In this document: positions 11,642 to 22,595 of the stretch, piece by piece
Numbering within the stretch: the first letter of the stretch is position 1
Layout: each line of letters opens with the position of its first letter
Origin: Rhipidocladum racemiflorum
Taxonomy: Eukaryota; Streptophyta; Magnoliopsida; Poales; Poaceae
Assembly: GCA_036346355.1 (NCBI GenBank)
Contig: CM070577.1
Location: forward strand, 45,766,309-45,830,308
Direction of reading: 5' to 3'
Length of the DNA: 64,000 bases
Made by a program: the position numbers and the translations under genes
The notes under the pieces: generated by a model
Seen by the model: only the letters and a program-made list of their open reading frames with translations
What the model was told of the DNA's origin: nothing
Databases searched by the model: none

Positions 11642-11782
11642 CGAAAAACAAAGGAGATGCTGCCAAAATTTTCGGTTTTAGCATTTGCACCTTTGCTGTA
11701 ATTTACCTTTGTTTGTGGTATTTAGATGTTGTTTAATCTATGTTTGGTAACATTCAGGCATACTAGATGCCGGGGTGTTACA
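11642..11782 (+). mobile_element. A element: 3' end of last LTR
   Basis: AACAAAGGAGATGCTGCC to GCCGGGGTGTTACA matches the terminal ~140 bp of the other LTRs (compare 10856-10992). It is followed by ACAAT, the partner of the TSD at 3513, so it is the right end of the outer insertion. Confidence 0.85.
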
Positions 11783-12059
11783 ACAATTTAAACATGCAAG
11801 TAATGAACTTAACAACTCAACATTTTAACTCAACTCATACACCTCTTTCTCACAATGCCTTTGATATGCACATGCATGCCTTTTATGGAGCTCATACTGG
11901 TATTGCCGTGTACACATCCTTCGGTGTGCACCCTCATCCCCTTCATCTCGTGGAGGTTGCATACGCTTACTAACTCGCTCCCATACTCTATCGGTATGGG
12001 ACTACGACGTAGGTCTTTTGTGTTCACTACGTGTGAACACATAGGCCCGCATCAAAATG
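11783..12059 (-). mobile_element. C-family LTR fragment C1, second part
   Basis: Continues the C1 fragment from 3517 (compare 18865-19140). It includes the perfect stem GTGTTCAC, loop TACGT, GTGAACAC (12020-12040). It ends at about 12059, where C sequence AAAATGGGACAC meets D internal sequence at a short shared GACAC. Confidence 0.82.
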
Positions 12060-15000
12060 GGACACACGTGGATGCACAGTAGGAAACGGTATGGGTATTG
12101 TTTCTTTACGCTTAAATGTTGTATTTAAGCCTTGATGTTGAATGCTACATTTGATAATGTATGTTACTATGGTTATGAAAGAATTGATTGAATTGTTCTT
12201 ATTATTGTGTTTAAGTGAGGTTGTGGTGCTGAAGGTTTTCGGTCACCTTTTCTTCATAGTAAGGTTGTGGTTTGACGGTGTGGCCGGTTAGAGCCATCAC
12301 CGAAGGACTAATAACCTCCTGTGGGGGAGAGTGCCTGTCTTTTCTGTCATAGATCGAGAATTTGGTTGGAGTTAAATTGAAGATTTGAGGGTAGATCCTT
12401 TCGGATTTTCTTTACCGTTCTAACGATCGGTTTTTGTTGGTTTCTTTAGCTTTTGTTGGTTGGGAACGAAGGAAAAATGTTTGGTTTTGTGTACTCGCTG
12501 ATTGTTCTTTTGGCGGTTTATGGTTTTGTCTTCTTTGTATGAAGACAAGGAAGAAGAGTTTGGTGTTGCGCCTCTTTTGGTCGCCATTTCATCTTTGACG
12601 TCTGGTTTTGTTGGTTATTATGGACTGTCTTGGGGAGGAAACTTATGTGGTGGTTGTTCTCCCTACTTAAGAAAAGTGTTGGAGTTTTTCCTGGTGTAGA
12701 CCTTATGTTAGGTGGAGCTAAGTTTGAATCTTTATCTGAAAAGTTTGGGTTGAACATTTGGTCTTCCCTTGTGCATCCATCTTCCTTTGTGGAAGTTGTA
12801 GATCTTGAGATTTCTTGAAGAGTTTTGGCTACCAGAGTAGGAAATTTGAGAGTTGAGCTCTCTTGTATTTCTGTTTGGGTTTTGTTTTTCTTCCTTGCTT
12901 GGAAATAAAAAATTGTTTATCGGTGTTCGTTCTTGTTCTAGAGCTGTGGTTATCTTTAAAGTTGGGGTTGCATCCTGTTTGTCAAGGGAAGGTGACCCAT
13001 GAAGGTGTTTAAAAATTTTATGTCTGTGTTATGTGTTATGTAACAATGTGGTTTATGGAAATGATGTACTCCTATGTTAATTTCTGAGTTGAGTCAATTA
13101 AATGTAATTGTTACCTTTAGCTTAAGATTAAATAAACTTCTAGTGTTGTCGATTACTCTATAGCGAGAATGATTTAATGTGTTAATGTACATGCATAAAA
13201 TCTGTTGCATTGTTTTAAAGTGCCCATGACCATTGACAATGTGTAAAGCTTTAAATCTTGATGCGTAGTTAGAACATTAAGATGATGTAAACTACTGTTA
13301 ATGTAATAGTAAATTGGTTGGTTATTTAAAGACATTTTAATATAAGGTCGGTAGAACAATTGAATTGTAATGGTGATTGACCCTAGCACATGATAGTTGA
13401 CTAGAATTATTATGGTTGCTATTACAAACTATTGAAATAATTGGAAGGATGTAATTGTGTTCCTGAAATGCTAGTATCGATATCAATTGGAAAGACATAG
13501 GTTTTGTCATTATTTTAAGAGCTTTGTGATGGTCTAACTTATTCAATTTATTTTAAATACTTGGAGTATGTTGTGTAGTGACAATTTGTTATAGCCTATG
13601 GATAAGGGTAGCTAAAAGCAATGTTGTTGTTTTATGATTATGCCAATTATTGATATTGATGACTTAGTAGTGGTGGTAATTGTTTAGATGAATTGTTGAA
13701 AACCATTGTTAAAATGGAGGAAATTGTAACATGTTGTGATGGAGTGAACCAAGGATAATTAACATGATGTAGGATTTTATCCTTAATGAATGTATATCTT
13801 AGAATCATATTTACGAATTTTGTCTTGTAGAGATAATATTTACTTGTTGAAGTCATTTATTGATTGAACAAGTTTCGATTGTCAAGATGTTGATGTATGG
13901 GTGGTATGAAATTCATAGGTTGATCATGCTGAAAGAATTGCTGAAGTAGTATGTTTTAAACTTATAAGATGAGGTTATATGATGTGACGGTCTGTGGGAA
14001 TCATGATGAGGTGGTCTTGGTTCGATGTCTTATGATAAGCATCATAAACTTTATTTATAAATGTTGGGAAAGGTAATTAGAGAAAGAATTTGTTATGTAG
14101 TTTTTTTGGTCGATTCATGATGGGGCTTCTCAAGGAGTAAATAGTGAATATTGAAGTCTTTAATGGAAAGCGTAGTGGAACACTAGATGTGGTTGTATTT
14201 ATGCTGAACTTTTGCTTAAATTTATATGGATTGGTTTGTTTGATTGATATTTTGGTTGAATGCTTTCGGTCAAGGTATTCTTTATGTTGTGTTTTAGAGT
14301 TTCCCTAAACTTAGAATGATTGTGCCAAATATGGGTTAATTTCGAGGGTTAAAAACTAAGGATAGAAGAATGATTAACCTTGAAGTAATTTGTGGAGGTT
14401 TTGAAATATTTTATTCCATTAAATAACGTCATTCATTCATCTTTGCTAAGAGAATTAGCTTAAGTTATGAATGCGAAATTTATGCTCAAGGATGTATGAT
14501 TTGTGTGCGTCAGTAGCTTTCAAGGTTGAGTTATCGGTTGCATCGTTGGTTAAAAGAAGTAGCTAAATCTAATGTAATGTTTTAGAAGTTCTTGATTTGG
14601 AGATTTTTATTATCACCAGTTTGTCTGGAGATAGATTTGATTAAAATGGGTGAGGTGTTGTGGATGCTTATTAAAGGTGATTCTTATGATTGTTTCATAA
14701 GTGACTTCTGCTGGTAAAGCCATTTTCTGTTGGGAAATGAGTTTTCCCTTTCCCTTAAAAATAAAACGTTGTTGTGTGGAAGTGTTTGATTCCTTGATCG
14801 GTTTCTTCTTTTCGAAATGCTTGGCTTTGGATAAAAGTGAGATGATTTGTTTTGGTAAAAGTGAAATGCCTTTGAAGAAGACTTATGCAGTGTTTCTCTT
14901 TTAAAATGGAGTTTCTCCCCGAGGTAAATTTTGGTGTTTTTTTTGTTTTATGGAGTTCCTCTTTCAAGTTGAGTTCTCATGTATGTGAATTTTAGTGCTT

Positions 15001-16163
15001 TGGTTTAAAGGTGGTGATTGTAGTTCGTTGTGTTAAAGCAAATTGAGATTTCTTTTGCGTTCAAGACTAGGATAAGAAAATGAATATTTATGTTATGGTT
15101 GAGTATATTCAAGGATTATACTTTTTGCCCTGGTCCTTGAGTGGAAGAATGTGAAGGTGAAACCTTCTTAGAAAGGGAAATCTAGTGTGGGTCGTTAATG
15201 ACCTAAGTTATTAAGTGTTGCTAGTGGTTGACCGTAAATAGTTTAAAGGTGAAGAGTAAAGGAAGATTGTGTTTGACTCAATTCAAACCTTCCTAGAGAA
15301 TTGTTTCGTTGATGTGTTCCTTGGTAGGGTTGATTAAATTATTAGTGGACCACTTGGTGGTTGCTTGTAATTGCTTTTCCTTTTCGAAGTGTATTGGATC
15401 TTTTGTCACTGGGTTATGAGCGAGTTTGTGTCAACCGTAGTGACTTTGTTCGGTTGTTATTGTTTTTGCGGGTTTTAAGGACCCTGGTTATAAAGTAGGC
15501 TATTCCTTTCGATGGTAATGGTGGGTGTTGGTCCTGTTGTAAAAGATCAATCTTTTGCAAGGTTTTAACCCCAATTGTTCGAGCAGTTGGTAGTCTTGGA
15601 GTGATGTGTCATGCTTGGTTCGTGTTGTCTTTAATACGACAAACCATAGTAGAGAGGTTGAGGTGTGAAAACACTTTTGCACATGAGAGCTGAAGACGGA
15701 TCTAGAGTTGGAGCTAGAGGTTGGTACCGTGTTCTTCTGGAGAGTAGTTTCGATTAAAGGGATTGGGCACTTTAGTGCCAAGGAATGTATGGAATGAGGA
15801 GTGTGAGATTGTTTTCTTTCATGGTCTATTTGGGAGCTTATCCTATCTTTGGTCGTTCTGAGTCTTTCTGTAAGTGATTTGTTTTGTTGATGTCGAGTAA
15901 AGTTCTTGCAAGTTTTGATTGTGAGCTATCGTTAGAGCCGTTGGACTTTGAACCTAAGCGTCTTTCATCGAGTCTCAATCAGTGTACTTCCAATGGATTT
16001 AGTTAGAGAGAAGCAACCTAGGAGATTGAAGCCTCGCGTGTGCGAGCAATACCCAGATTTATTCTTATCAGGTATGAGAAGAGAAACTTAGCTTCTTTCA
16101 TTTGGATGTTTGCGTAGTGGTGTGTCTCGGATTCGGGGTCGAATCCTTTTAAGGGGGAGAGAA
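12060..16163 (+). mobile_element. D-family internal region, noncoding, 5' end missing
   Basis: About 4.1 kb with no gag, protease, RT or integrase. Only short unrelated open frames occur. It matches the B internal region (41346-45278) and, in reverse, the C internal region over most of its length. The missing PBS end is replaced by C LTR at the 12060 junction. The last ~650 bp contain the conserved GGCACT-TT-AGTGCC inverted repeat (15767-15780) and end in a PPT. The long noncoding body between long LTRs is the definition of a LARD-type non-autonomous element. Confidence 0.8.
16151..16163 (+). other. Polypurine tract of D element
   Basis: AAGGGGGAGAGAA, directly before TGTGACATTCC of the LTR. 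Confidence 0.85.
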
Positions 16164-16589
16164 TGTGACATTCCGGTAAGAGTTATGTCGCATTTTTGGG
16201 CTTTTCTAGGTTTGTGGGCCGTTGTCGGGGAGTTTGGGCCTTGGGGGACCGCATTCTGGGCTTTAGTGGGAGGGTTCTCGCCCATGTGGGGGTGGAGAAC
16301 CAGCCAAACCCTAGCCCCCACCCCCATGGGCACCCCCCTTTTCCCCCCCTTCCCCAAGCCGCCACCCCCTCCCTTGGCCGGCCACCCCTCCCCCTTGCGC
16401 CCCCACGCCCCCAAGCTCCTCCTGTGCTCCTCCCTCCCCCCATAGCCGGCCCTAGTGCCTTCCCACACAGTCCTACCCTTCCCCCCATCTCTCCGTTTGG
16501 GAGCCATCCAACCGAGGTGATCCGGCGATTGGAGGGCAATCGAGGCTGGGAGGAGGAGTTTCTTCGTTGATGCTTTGATCCAAGGAGAG

Positions 16590-17180
16590 GTAAGCATTGT
16601 TGGTTTTTGGTGGTGATTGGGTGCTATTTAGATGGGGGATTTCATGTCTAAAACTTCTAATTAGGTGCTGTATCTAGAGGGGATTAAGGCGATTTTAGAT
16701 ATGTCTTGCATTCTGTCCTCGGGCAGATTTGACCCCTAGCTTTGGGGGCGATTTTGAGAATTTTAGATTCGTTTTCTGGGGGGAACGGCTGGTGCAAAAG
16801 TTGTAGGTAATCAAATTACCTTTAATTGGGCACCAAAAATGCTAAGTTCTGTTCAGCCGTTTAAAAGTTATGATCGATTTACCGAGCGCTGTCCAATCTA
16901 TGACGTGAATGGTACAGTCTGTGATCAACTGTAGGTGAGAGGATTTTAGAGGCCGAATCAGTTTTCACGAATAGTTATAAAAAGTTGGGAAATTTCCTGA
17001 GGTTTGAGAAAATGTACTGGTTTACCTGATTTGGAGTGGTAGAGCTCAAGTTATCCTGCTGTCCCGTTGGACAGATTCTCTGTTTTTCGGGTATTAGGAC
17101 TGGGTTGCGAAGTCGATGTAGTTGATAGTTCTTGTGTTGTTTTGTGGGCATGTTTTTGATTGTATTATACCTATGTGCAG
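16590..17180 (+). promoter_or_regulatory. Putative intron 1 inside the D LTR
   Basis: GAGAG|GTAAGC at the left and CTATGTGCAG|GTGG at the right, 591 bp apart. Both sites are kept at the same spacing in the other family LTRs (for example 3993-4594, 45814-46417, and 23669-24272 on the minus strand). This is inferred from sequence. No transcript evidence is available here. Confidence 0.5.
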
Positions 17181-17645
17181 GTGGTGTGACCCCGGGAGTG
17201 CCATCCACATCCCGCCACTCCGTCTCGCGTGGTTGAAGGCTAGTGTATGATGGTGAATATTGCTTGGTGGCCATATGAATTGATATAGATGCGATTCAAT
17301 TTTATAATGTGTTGCTTTACTATGAATTGTTCTTGCAATTGATTAGATGATTATGAAATGCTATGTTATGGATGTGAGGATGATTATGTATCTAATTATG
17401 GCTATGCAATTGTTGAATTGAGTGCATATGCAAGTTTATTCATGTTTATGACATGTGTGCATTCATAGCATGAGGACAGGCCAAGTCAGTGAGAAAGTCA
17501 TAACGAATCCGGTAAGGTCGGTGAGAAAGTTATGACTAATCTGGAGCGCCACTGAGAAATACCTACCTCGTAGTTCCATCCATAGTTGTGAATAGGAGCG
17601 AGTCAGTAAGAATAGACACCTTCCACGGGATAGAAGGGAAAGAGG

Positions 17646-17667
17646 GTGCACACCGACAGGTGTGCAC
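17646..17667 (+). repeat. Conserved LTR stem-loop, perfect copy
   Basis: Arms GTGCACACC and GGTGTGCAC around loop GACA. The same element recurs in every full LTR of the A, B, C, D and H families at the same relative place. Confidence 0.85.
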
Positions 17668-18308
17668 TCAGCAATACCGGTGTGTGCTAAGCAAAGAGAC
17701 ATGTGCATTGCATTGCATGAATGAGAAAGTTGATGAAGATGCTTTTTGAGATGTTAATGAGGATGTTTCATGTGATGTTAGTGAAGATGTTAATGAATAC
17801 TGTTATTGTTTTATTCCATTGCAATACACTTTGCTCAGTGATGAACTCACGTTTGTTGCTTAATGTTTTTTTTAGGTACCTTGAGTTTGGCATTTGGGAA
17901 AGGGAGCTAGACACACGCCTTCACTTGGCATCACCCGGATAGAAAGTTTCATACCTATTCGATTGTTGTGATGGATTACTTTATTGAACTAGATCTGGTT
18001 TATGACGTATCATTTGCTATGATTAATTGTTCTTTTCGTATTGGTACATGAAACATTTGAGGTTATAGTCTTGGCTTGAACTGATGCTGAAATTACTATT
18101 ATTCATGCTATAGATGTTCTCTAGTTTGCTATTGTGTTATGATATTAATATTGTTGTTTCGAACCATGGAAAAACAAAGGATATGCTGCAGAAATTTTCG
18201 GCTAAGCATTTAGCGTAGTTGCTATAATTTATCGTTAAATATGTGTTTTGGTTGCTTCTAGTAACGTTTGGGTGACATTATCAGCATACTAGGTGCAGGG
18301 GTGTTACA

Positions 18309-20780
18309 CAAACTACCAAAACATGCTAATAGGTTGCCGAACTAATTAAAAAAAATTCGGATGAACCTTCCCTAATACCTGGACATCCACTCAGCAGACA
18401 AAAACACAAGATTCAATGTAATGGCAACATCAAGTAAGAACAACATAGGGTCATGGCATCAACCAACCATCATGACCCAAATAAACATAAGCAACTTAAG
18501 CATAAATTCAAGAGAAACAACAACATGCAAAGGGTAACCATGGCACCCTTTAAAGGGGAGCTACAAGTACCAACATCACAATTCAGGGATTTAAAACATT
18601 AAGACAATATGCCATCATCATCTACTTGCAATCTAACTACTCAAAAGCAAGTTCCTACCACTTGCACATAACCAAAAGTGGAGTCATTGCACAAATCTAA
18701 CTATGTTATGATTCTGTGAGTGAAGTGCTATCCCTACTCCCAAAATGCCGCTCTGGAGGTACCTAAAAATAAAACAACAAACAACAAGCGTGAGTTCATC
18801 ACTCAGCAAAGTATAAAGTGACAAGGCAAATAGCAAGATAATTAAATTTGCGTCCATACAATAATAATTTAAACATGCAAGTAATGAACTTAACAACTCA
18901 ACATTTTACCTCAACTCATACACCTCTTTCTCACAATGCCTTTGATATGCACAGGCATGCCTTTTATGGAGCTCATACCGGTATTGCCGAGTGCACACCC
19001 GTCGATGTGCACCCTCATCCCCTCCATTCCGTGGAGGGTGCCTACTCTTACTGACTAGCTCCCATACTCTATCGGTATGGGAATACGAGGTAGGTCTTTC
19101 GTGTTCACTATGTGTGAACACATAGGCCCGCATCAAAATGGGACAACTCTTCCTTTATGAATGCACAAATGCAATTAACATAAATACATTGCATCATTTT
19201 AACTTACTCATTGCATCCTTTTAAACATACTCATTCAATTTAAACATATTCATTGCATCACTTTGAACATACTCATTCAAGTTAAACATCCTCATTCAAT
19301 GCCACTTCACACTTGCCTCTACCCGCGAGGAGCGGGGTGACGCGAGGAGGAAGCCGCACCTGAGGCTACTCCACCTGAAATGGAATCACATTGCATTTCT
19401 CACACTTCAGGCTCAACAATTTTCAACATCGCAAAGCGCTTCTACACTCTAAACCCAACCAATAAACCCAAACTCAACAAAACTTAGATGCAGTTTGGAC
19501 AACATTCACCAAAACGATCACAACAACCAAATGGCTAGACCAAAATTCGCATTCTTATACTCTAAACGATCACAAGAGGATAACCTAGGATGATCACAAA
19601 GACATTCAAGTTTGACTTGTCTCAAACAATCCCAAAATTGAAATGGACACAAGCTACAAGCATAAGTATCATTTCTGGACAGCAAGCACTAAAAAATAGC
19701 ATAACTTCTAATTGGCTAAGTCAAAGTTCATGTTCTTGGACTCTAAATGACCATAAGAGACCAATCTATTGTTACCCCATAGCCCCACAAATAGGAACTG
19801 AAGTTAAAGCCTCCATATTGGCCTTTAAACCTGAAACATAACTTTGACTGCACAGAAATTCCCAATTTCAGGACAGCAACTTTGAATCAACATAACTTTT
19901 GATTCTGGATTCCAAATCATGCAAAAAAATACATTTTATTAAACTACAGGAAATTTCCTACCTTTCTGTAGGCCAATGGAAGCTCATTCGGCCAATAGCT
20001 AGCTTGAAATCTCAGTTGAACTTTTTAGCTCCACTAACAACTCAAATTGGACAGCACACACTAAGATTGGCATAACTTTTAATTGGCTTGGCTTAATGGA
20101 TTTTTGAGTTCTTGTGCTCCAATTAAAGGGGAAGGGAAGATCTACAATATCCTCTACAGCCGACTCAGCATTAGACCTCTCTAACTACCTCTAAAATGAG
20201 CTACAAAAACAGCCACAAATCTGCTCAAAAACAGATTCTAGAGTTTCCCTCCAAAACTAGTTTTCCCTCCAAAAGAACTAGCCCTAGAACCCTAGAACCA
20301 CCTCAAACCTGGCTAGGGACTCCATATCTGAGCTCACAAGGAAGATCTAAGGGTTTGCTTCACTCACCAAGAGGAGGAGACAGTGGGAGCTGCTGCTACC
20401 GGCTGGAAGGGGAGGCACCGGCTAGGAGGGGAAGGAGAAGGCGCCGCCGGCCATGGAGGTGGGGGAGCTCCTTGCTGCAGCTGGGGAGGAGGAGAAGAAC
20501 CCTAGGAGCTTGGTGCTGCTACCCCACATGCCAAAGAAGAGGAGGAACCAAGGTAAAAAGAGGAGGGGGTTGTCGGCTTGGCTGCTCAGCTGAAAAAGAG
20601 AGGGAGGGGGAGAGAGAGAGAAGTGTGGGGGGGGGAATTAGGTGGAGTGGGGGAAAAAGAATTGCTAGGAGCGTGCCTCTCACCACAAATGATTGACTAC
20701 TCCATAGAACAGCCGTTGGTCCACAGATTTCCCCGATGAGCGAGCTCTAAAACTTGGAAACAACATTAAGTGTTATTACA
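18309..20780 (-). mobile_element. C element 3' LTR (left)
   Basis: Ends at GTGTTATTACA (20771-20780), so the minus-strand LTR begins TGTAATAACAC. The PPT follows at 20781. The palindromic GTGTTCAC-TATGT-GTGAACAC lies near 19099-19119, and the stem-loop at 18991-19012. On the minus strand a GC-type donor-like AG|GCAAGTG is seen at about 19315. A CT/GA-rich stretch (20380-20640) corresponds to the C-rich part of the other LTRs. Confidence 0.87.
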
Positions 20781-20793
20781 TTCTCCCCCACTT
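20781..20793 (-). other. Polypurine tract of C element
   Basis: Minus strand AAGTGGGGGAGAA, directly outside the LTR edge TTACA at 20780. Confidence 0.85.
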
Positions 20794-22595
20794 AAAGGAA
20801 TTCGACCCCAAATTTCCCGAACGACGACTCCAAAAACAAACTCCACAAGGGGACTCAAACTTCATTGCAAATTCAAAACAACCACGCAAAGGCTCAAATG
20901 GATCCAAACGATAAACCAATTCTCAAAAATCCAACGATTGACGAGAAGTGGTTTGACTTACCTTAACTAAGTGCAACTTCTTACAATTCCTCATTCATTT
21001 CATTTTCTACTAAAATTTGCAAAGGTCGGAACTCCTTAGCAACCTAAATTTGAAAGAATTTCCCGAAACAGGAACCTCACAAGAATTTTCTCAACCGCAA
21101 ACTTCAATTTCACCCACTAAAGGACTCAATCAAATTAATTGATATACCAAGTCCCCACATCATGCCACTATGGAAAGATACTTGGAGGTACTTAATCTAA
21201 TCTTCCATCTTGACCTTCCTATCACCACTCATCGTATTCGTGCCAACAAGAAAGATGCGAGGTTTTTTTCACTCTATCATACCTCTAAAGCAATTCTCAA
21301 CCAATCATTCACACCACCCGTTTAATCATGAGTATACTCCTCTATTATACTCAACAATTTCATAAACATTCCTATTCTTATATCACGGTTGGATGCCAAC
21401 AAATAGCCATTCTCTTTAGCCGGATGAACCACATTCATCAACTTGAACCCAAAGCGCTACAATTCACTTTGGAAAGAATTCGACAACATCCCAAGATCAC
21501 TCTTTTTCCTTTCCTAAGTCAAGTCACAAAGGAAAATTCAAGTCTCAAATCAATGCGATACAATTCTCATCGGGGAGCACTCAAATAAAAGAGAGACTCC
21601 ACACAAATCTTTGATAGCTCTCAAATTTAATCAAAACCAACATTCCGGAAGAGAATCGATTCTCAAATCAAACACAAGAATCCACAACCACCACAATATC
21701 TCTCAAAGAGAAAGGGAAACTCAAATCTCTTATAAAGCATGGCCAAATGCCAGAAATTATCCATTTTTTCTTTTCATGCTAGAAAGCAATGGAAAACTCA
21801 ATTCCCTTTTACCACTCGATTCATGACCAACACATTAAAACCAAAGCACCAAGCGTTACCTCGTGGAAAGCTCCAATAGAAAAGAAACACCGCACAAAAC
21901 TTTATTGAGGCAATTTACTTTTATAGAAGAAAACACCAAGCCTTTACCAAAGCAAAACATCTCTTAAACAACCACAGAACACTTATAAAACAATCATAAG
22001 GTCCACGCTTTGAAACACTCGCAAACACCACACACATTTTCAATTAAATCCAACTCTAGTCAAACTAGAGTTACAAATATTTTTTAACTCAAGAGCGCCC
22101 AATATAATCCATTATATCTGTTTGCTTCCTTTAAATATTGATTCCAAAGATAATTCAGTTTGCACGCGAAAAAGTGCGATCCACTCATATACTTTTGAGC
22201 GTAAAACCCCATATTCATCACACAAGCTAAACAGCTTAGCCAATACCAAAGATTGGCATAAATTTAGTGAAGTACAATATTCTGAACCCCACCAATCAAT
22301 TACTTTGAAAACTACTCTTTCATCCTCATTTCAAATCATCAAAGTCTAGTCCACAACTTGACATAAAAATGCAAGAAATAATTAATAATTTGCCACTTCA
22401 AACATTGACACTTTGATTATGATGCCACTTGAGCCAATGACATATGGGACCATCTGAGTCAATGAAATGTAGGTCCAGTGGCAAATTTATGAAGCCACAT
22501 GTTTTGAAGTGGCAAATAATTAAATCTCCCAAAATGCAACTTAATTAGGGGAGTTCTATGGCCCACTAATTAGGACGCCCTAACAAAAGGCACGC
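20794..22595 (-). mobile_element. C element internal region, 3' part (noncoding)
   Basis: AT-rich, with no coding domain. It shares blocks with the D internal region read in reverse (for example the area around 21480-21560 against 14460 and 44400). It contains a MITE-like inverted repeat at 22382-22523 and is cut by the H insertion at 22596; it resumes at 47840. Confidence 0.78.
22382..22523. mobile_element. Small MITE-like inverted-repeat element
   Basis: The left end TTAATAATTTGCCACTTC (22382-22399) is mirrored by GAAGTGGCAAATAATTAA at the right (22506-22523). A second, inner inverted pair, TGCCACTTGA and TCCAGTGGCA, lies within. The element is about 140 bp and noncoding, with TTA/TAA-type flanks. 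It is absent from the matching internal stretches of B and D as far as I can see. The family is not recognised. Confidence 0.6.

Larger units (their letters stand above)
3518..11782 (+). mobile_element. Composite tandem LARD-like element (A), TSD ACAAT
   Basis: The outer ends are TGTGACATTA (3518) and GGGGTGTTACA (11782). The flanking 5-bp ACAAT is perfect (3513-3517 and 11783-11787). Inside, in order, are an LTR lacking its 3' end, the 5' end of a second LTR, a 3' internal segment with PPT, a complete third LTR, a PBS with 5' internal segment, and the last 140 bp of an LTR. A full LTR with a PPT on its left and a PBS on its right means two elements shared that LTR (a tandem dimer). Deletions have since removed most of both internal regions. 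No gag or pol is visible. Confidence 0.8.
16164..18308 (+). mobile_element. D-family 3' LTR
   Basis: Starts TGTGACATTCCGGTAAG and ends GCAGGGGTGTTACA, 2145 bp, preceded by a PPT. It has the clearest splice-like sites in the window: donor GAGAG|GTAAGC at 16590 and acceptor TATGTGCAG ending at 17180. It also has a perfect stem GTGCACACC, loop GACA, GGTGTGCAC at 17646-17667. The right edge abuts C LTR at 18309 with no recognisable TSD, so the junction is a rearrangement rather than a clean insertion. Confidence 0.85.

Noticed and set aside
12502..12818. Short ORFs in D and B internal regions as relic gag
   Set aside because: No gag motif; only a ~20-residue stretch is shared across families and it overlaps an inverted repeat, so structural conservation is as likely.
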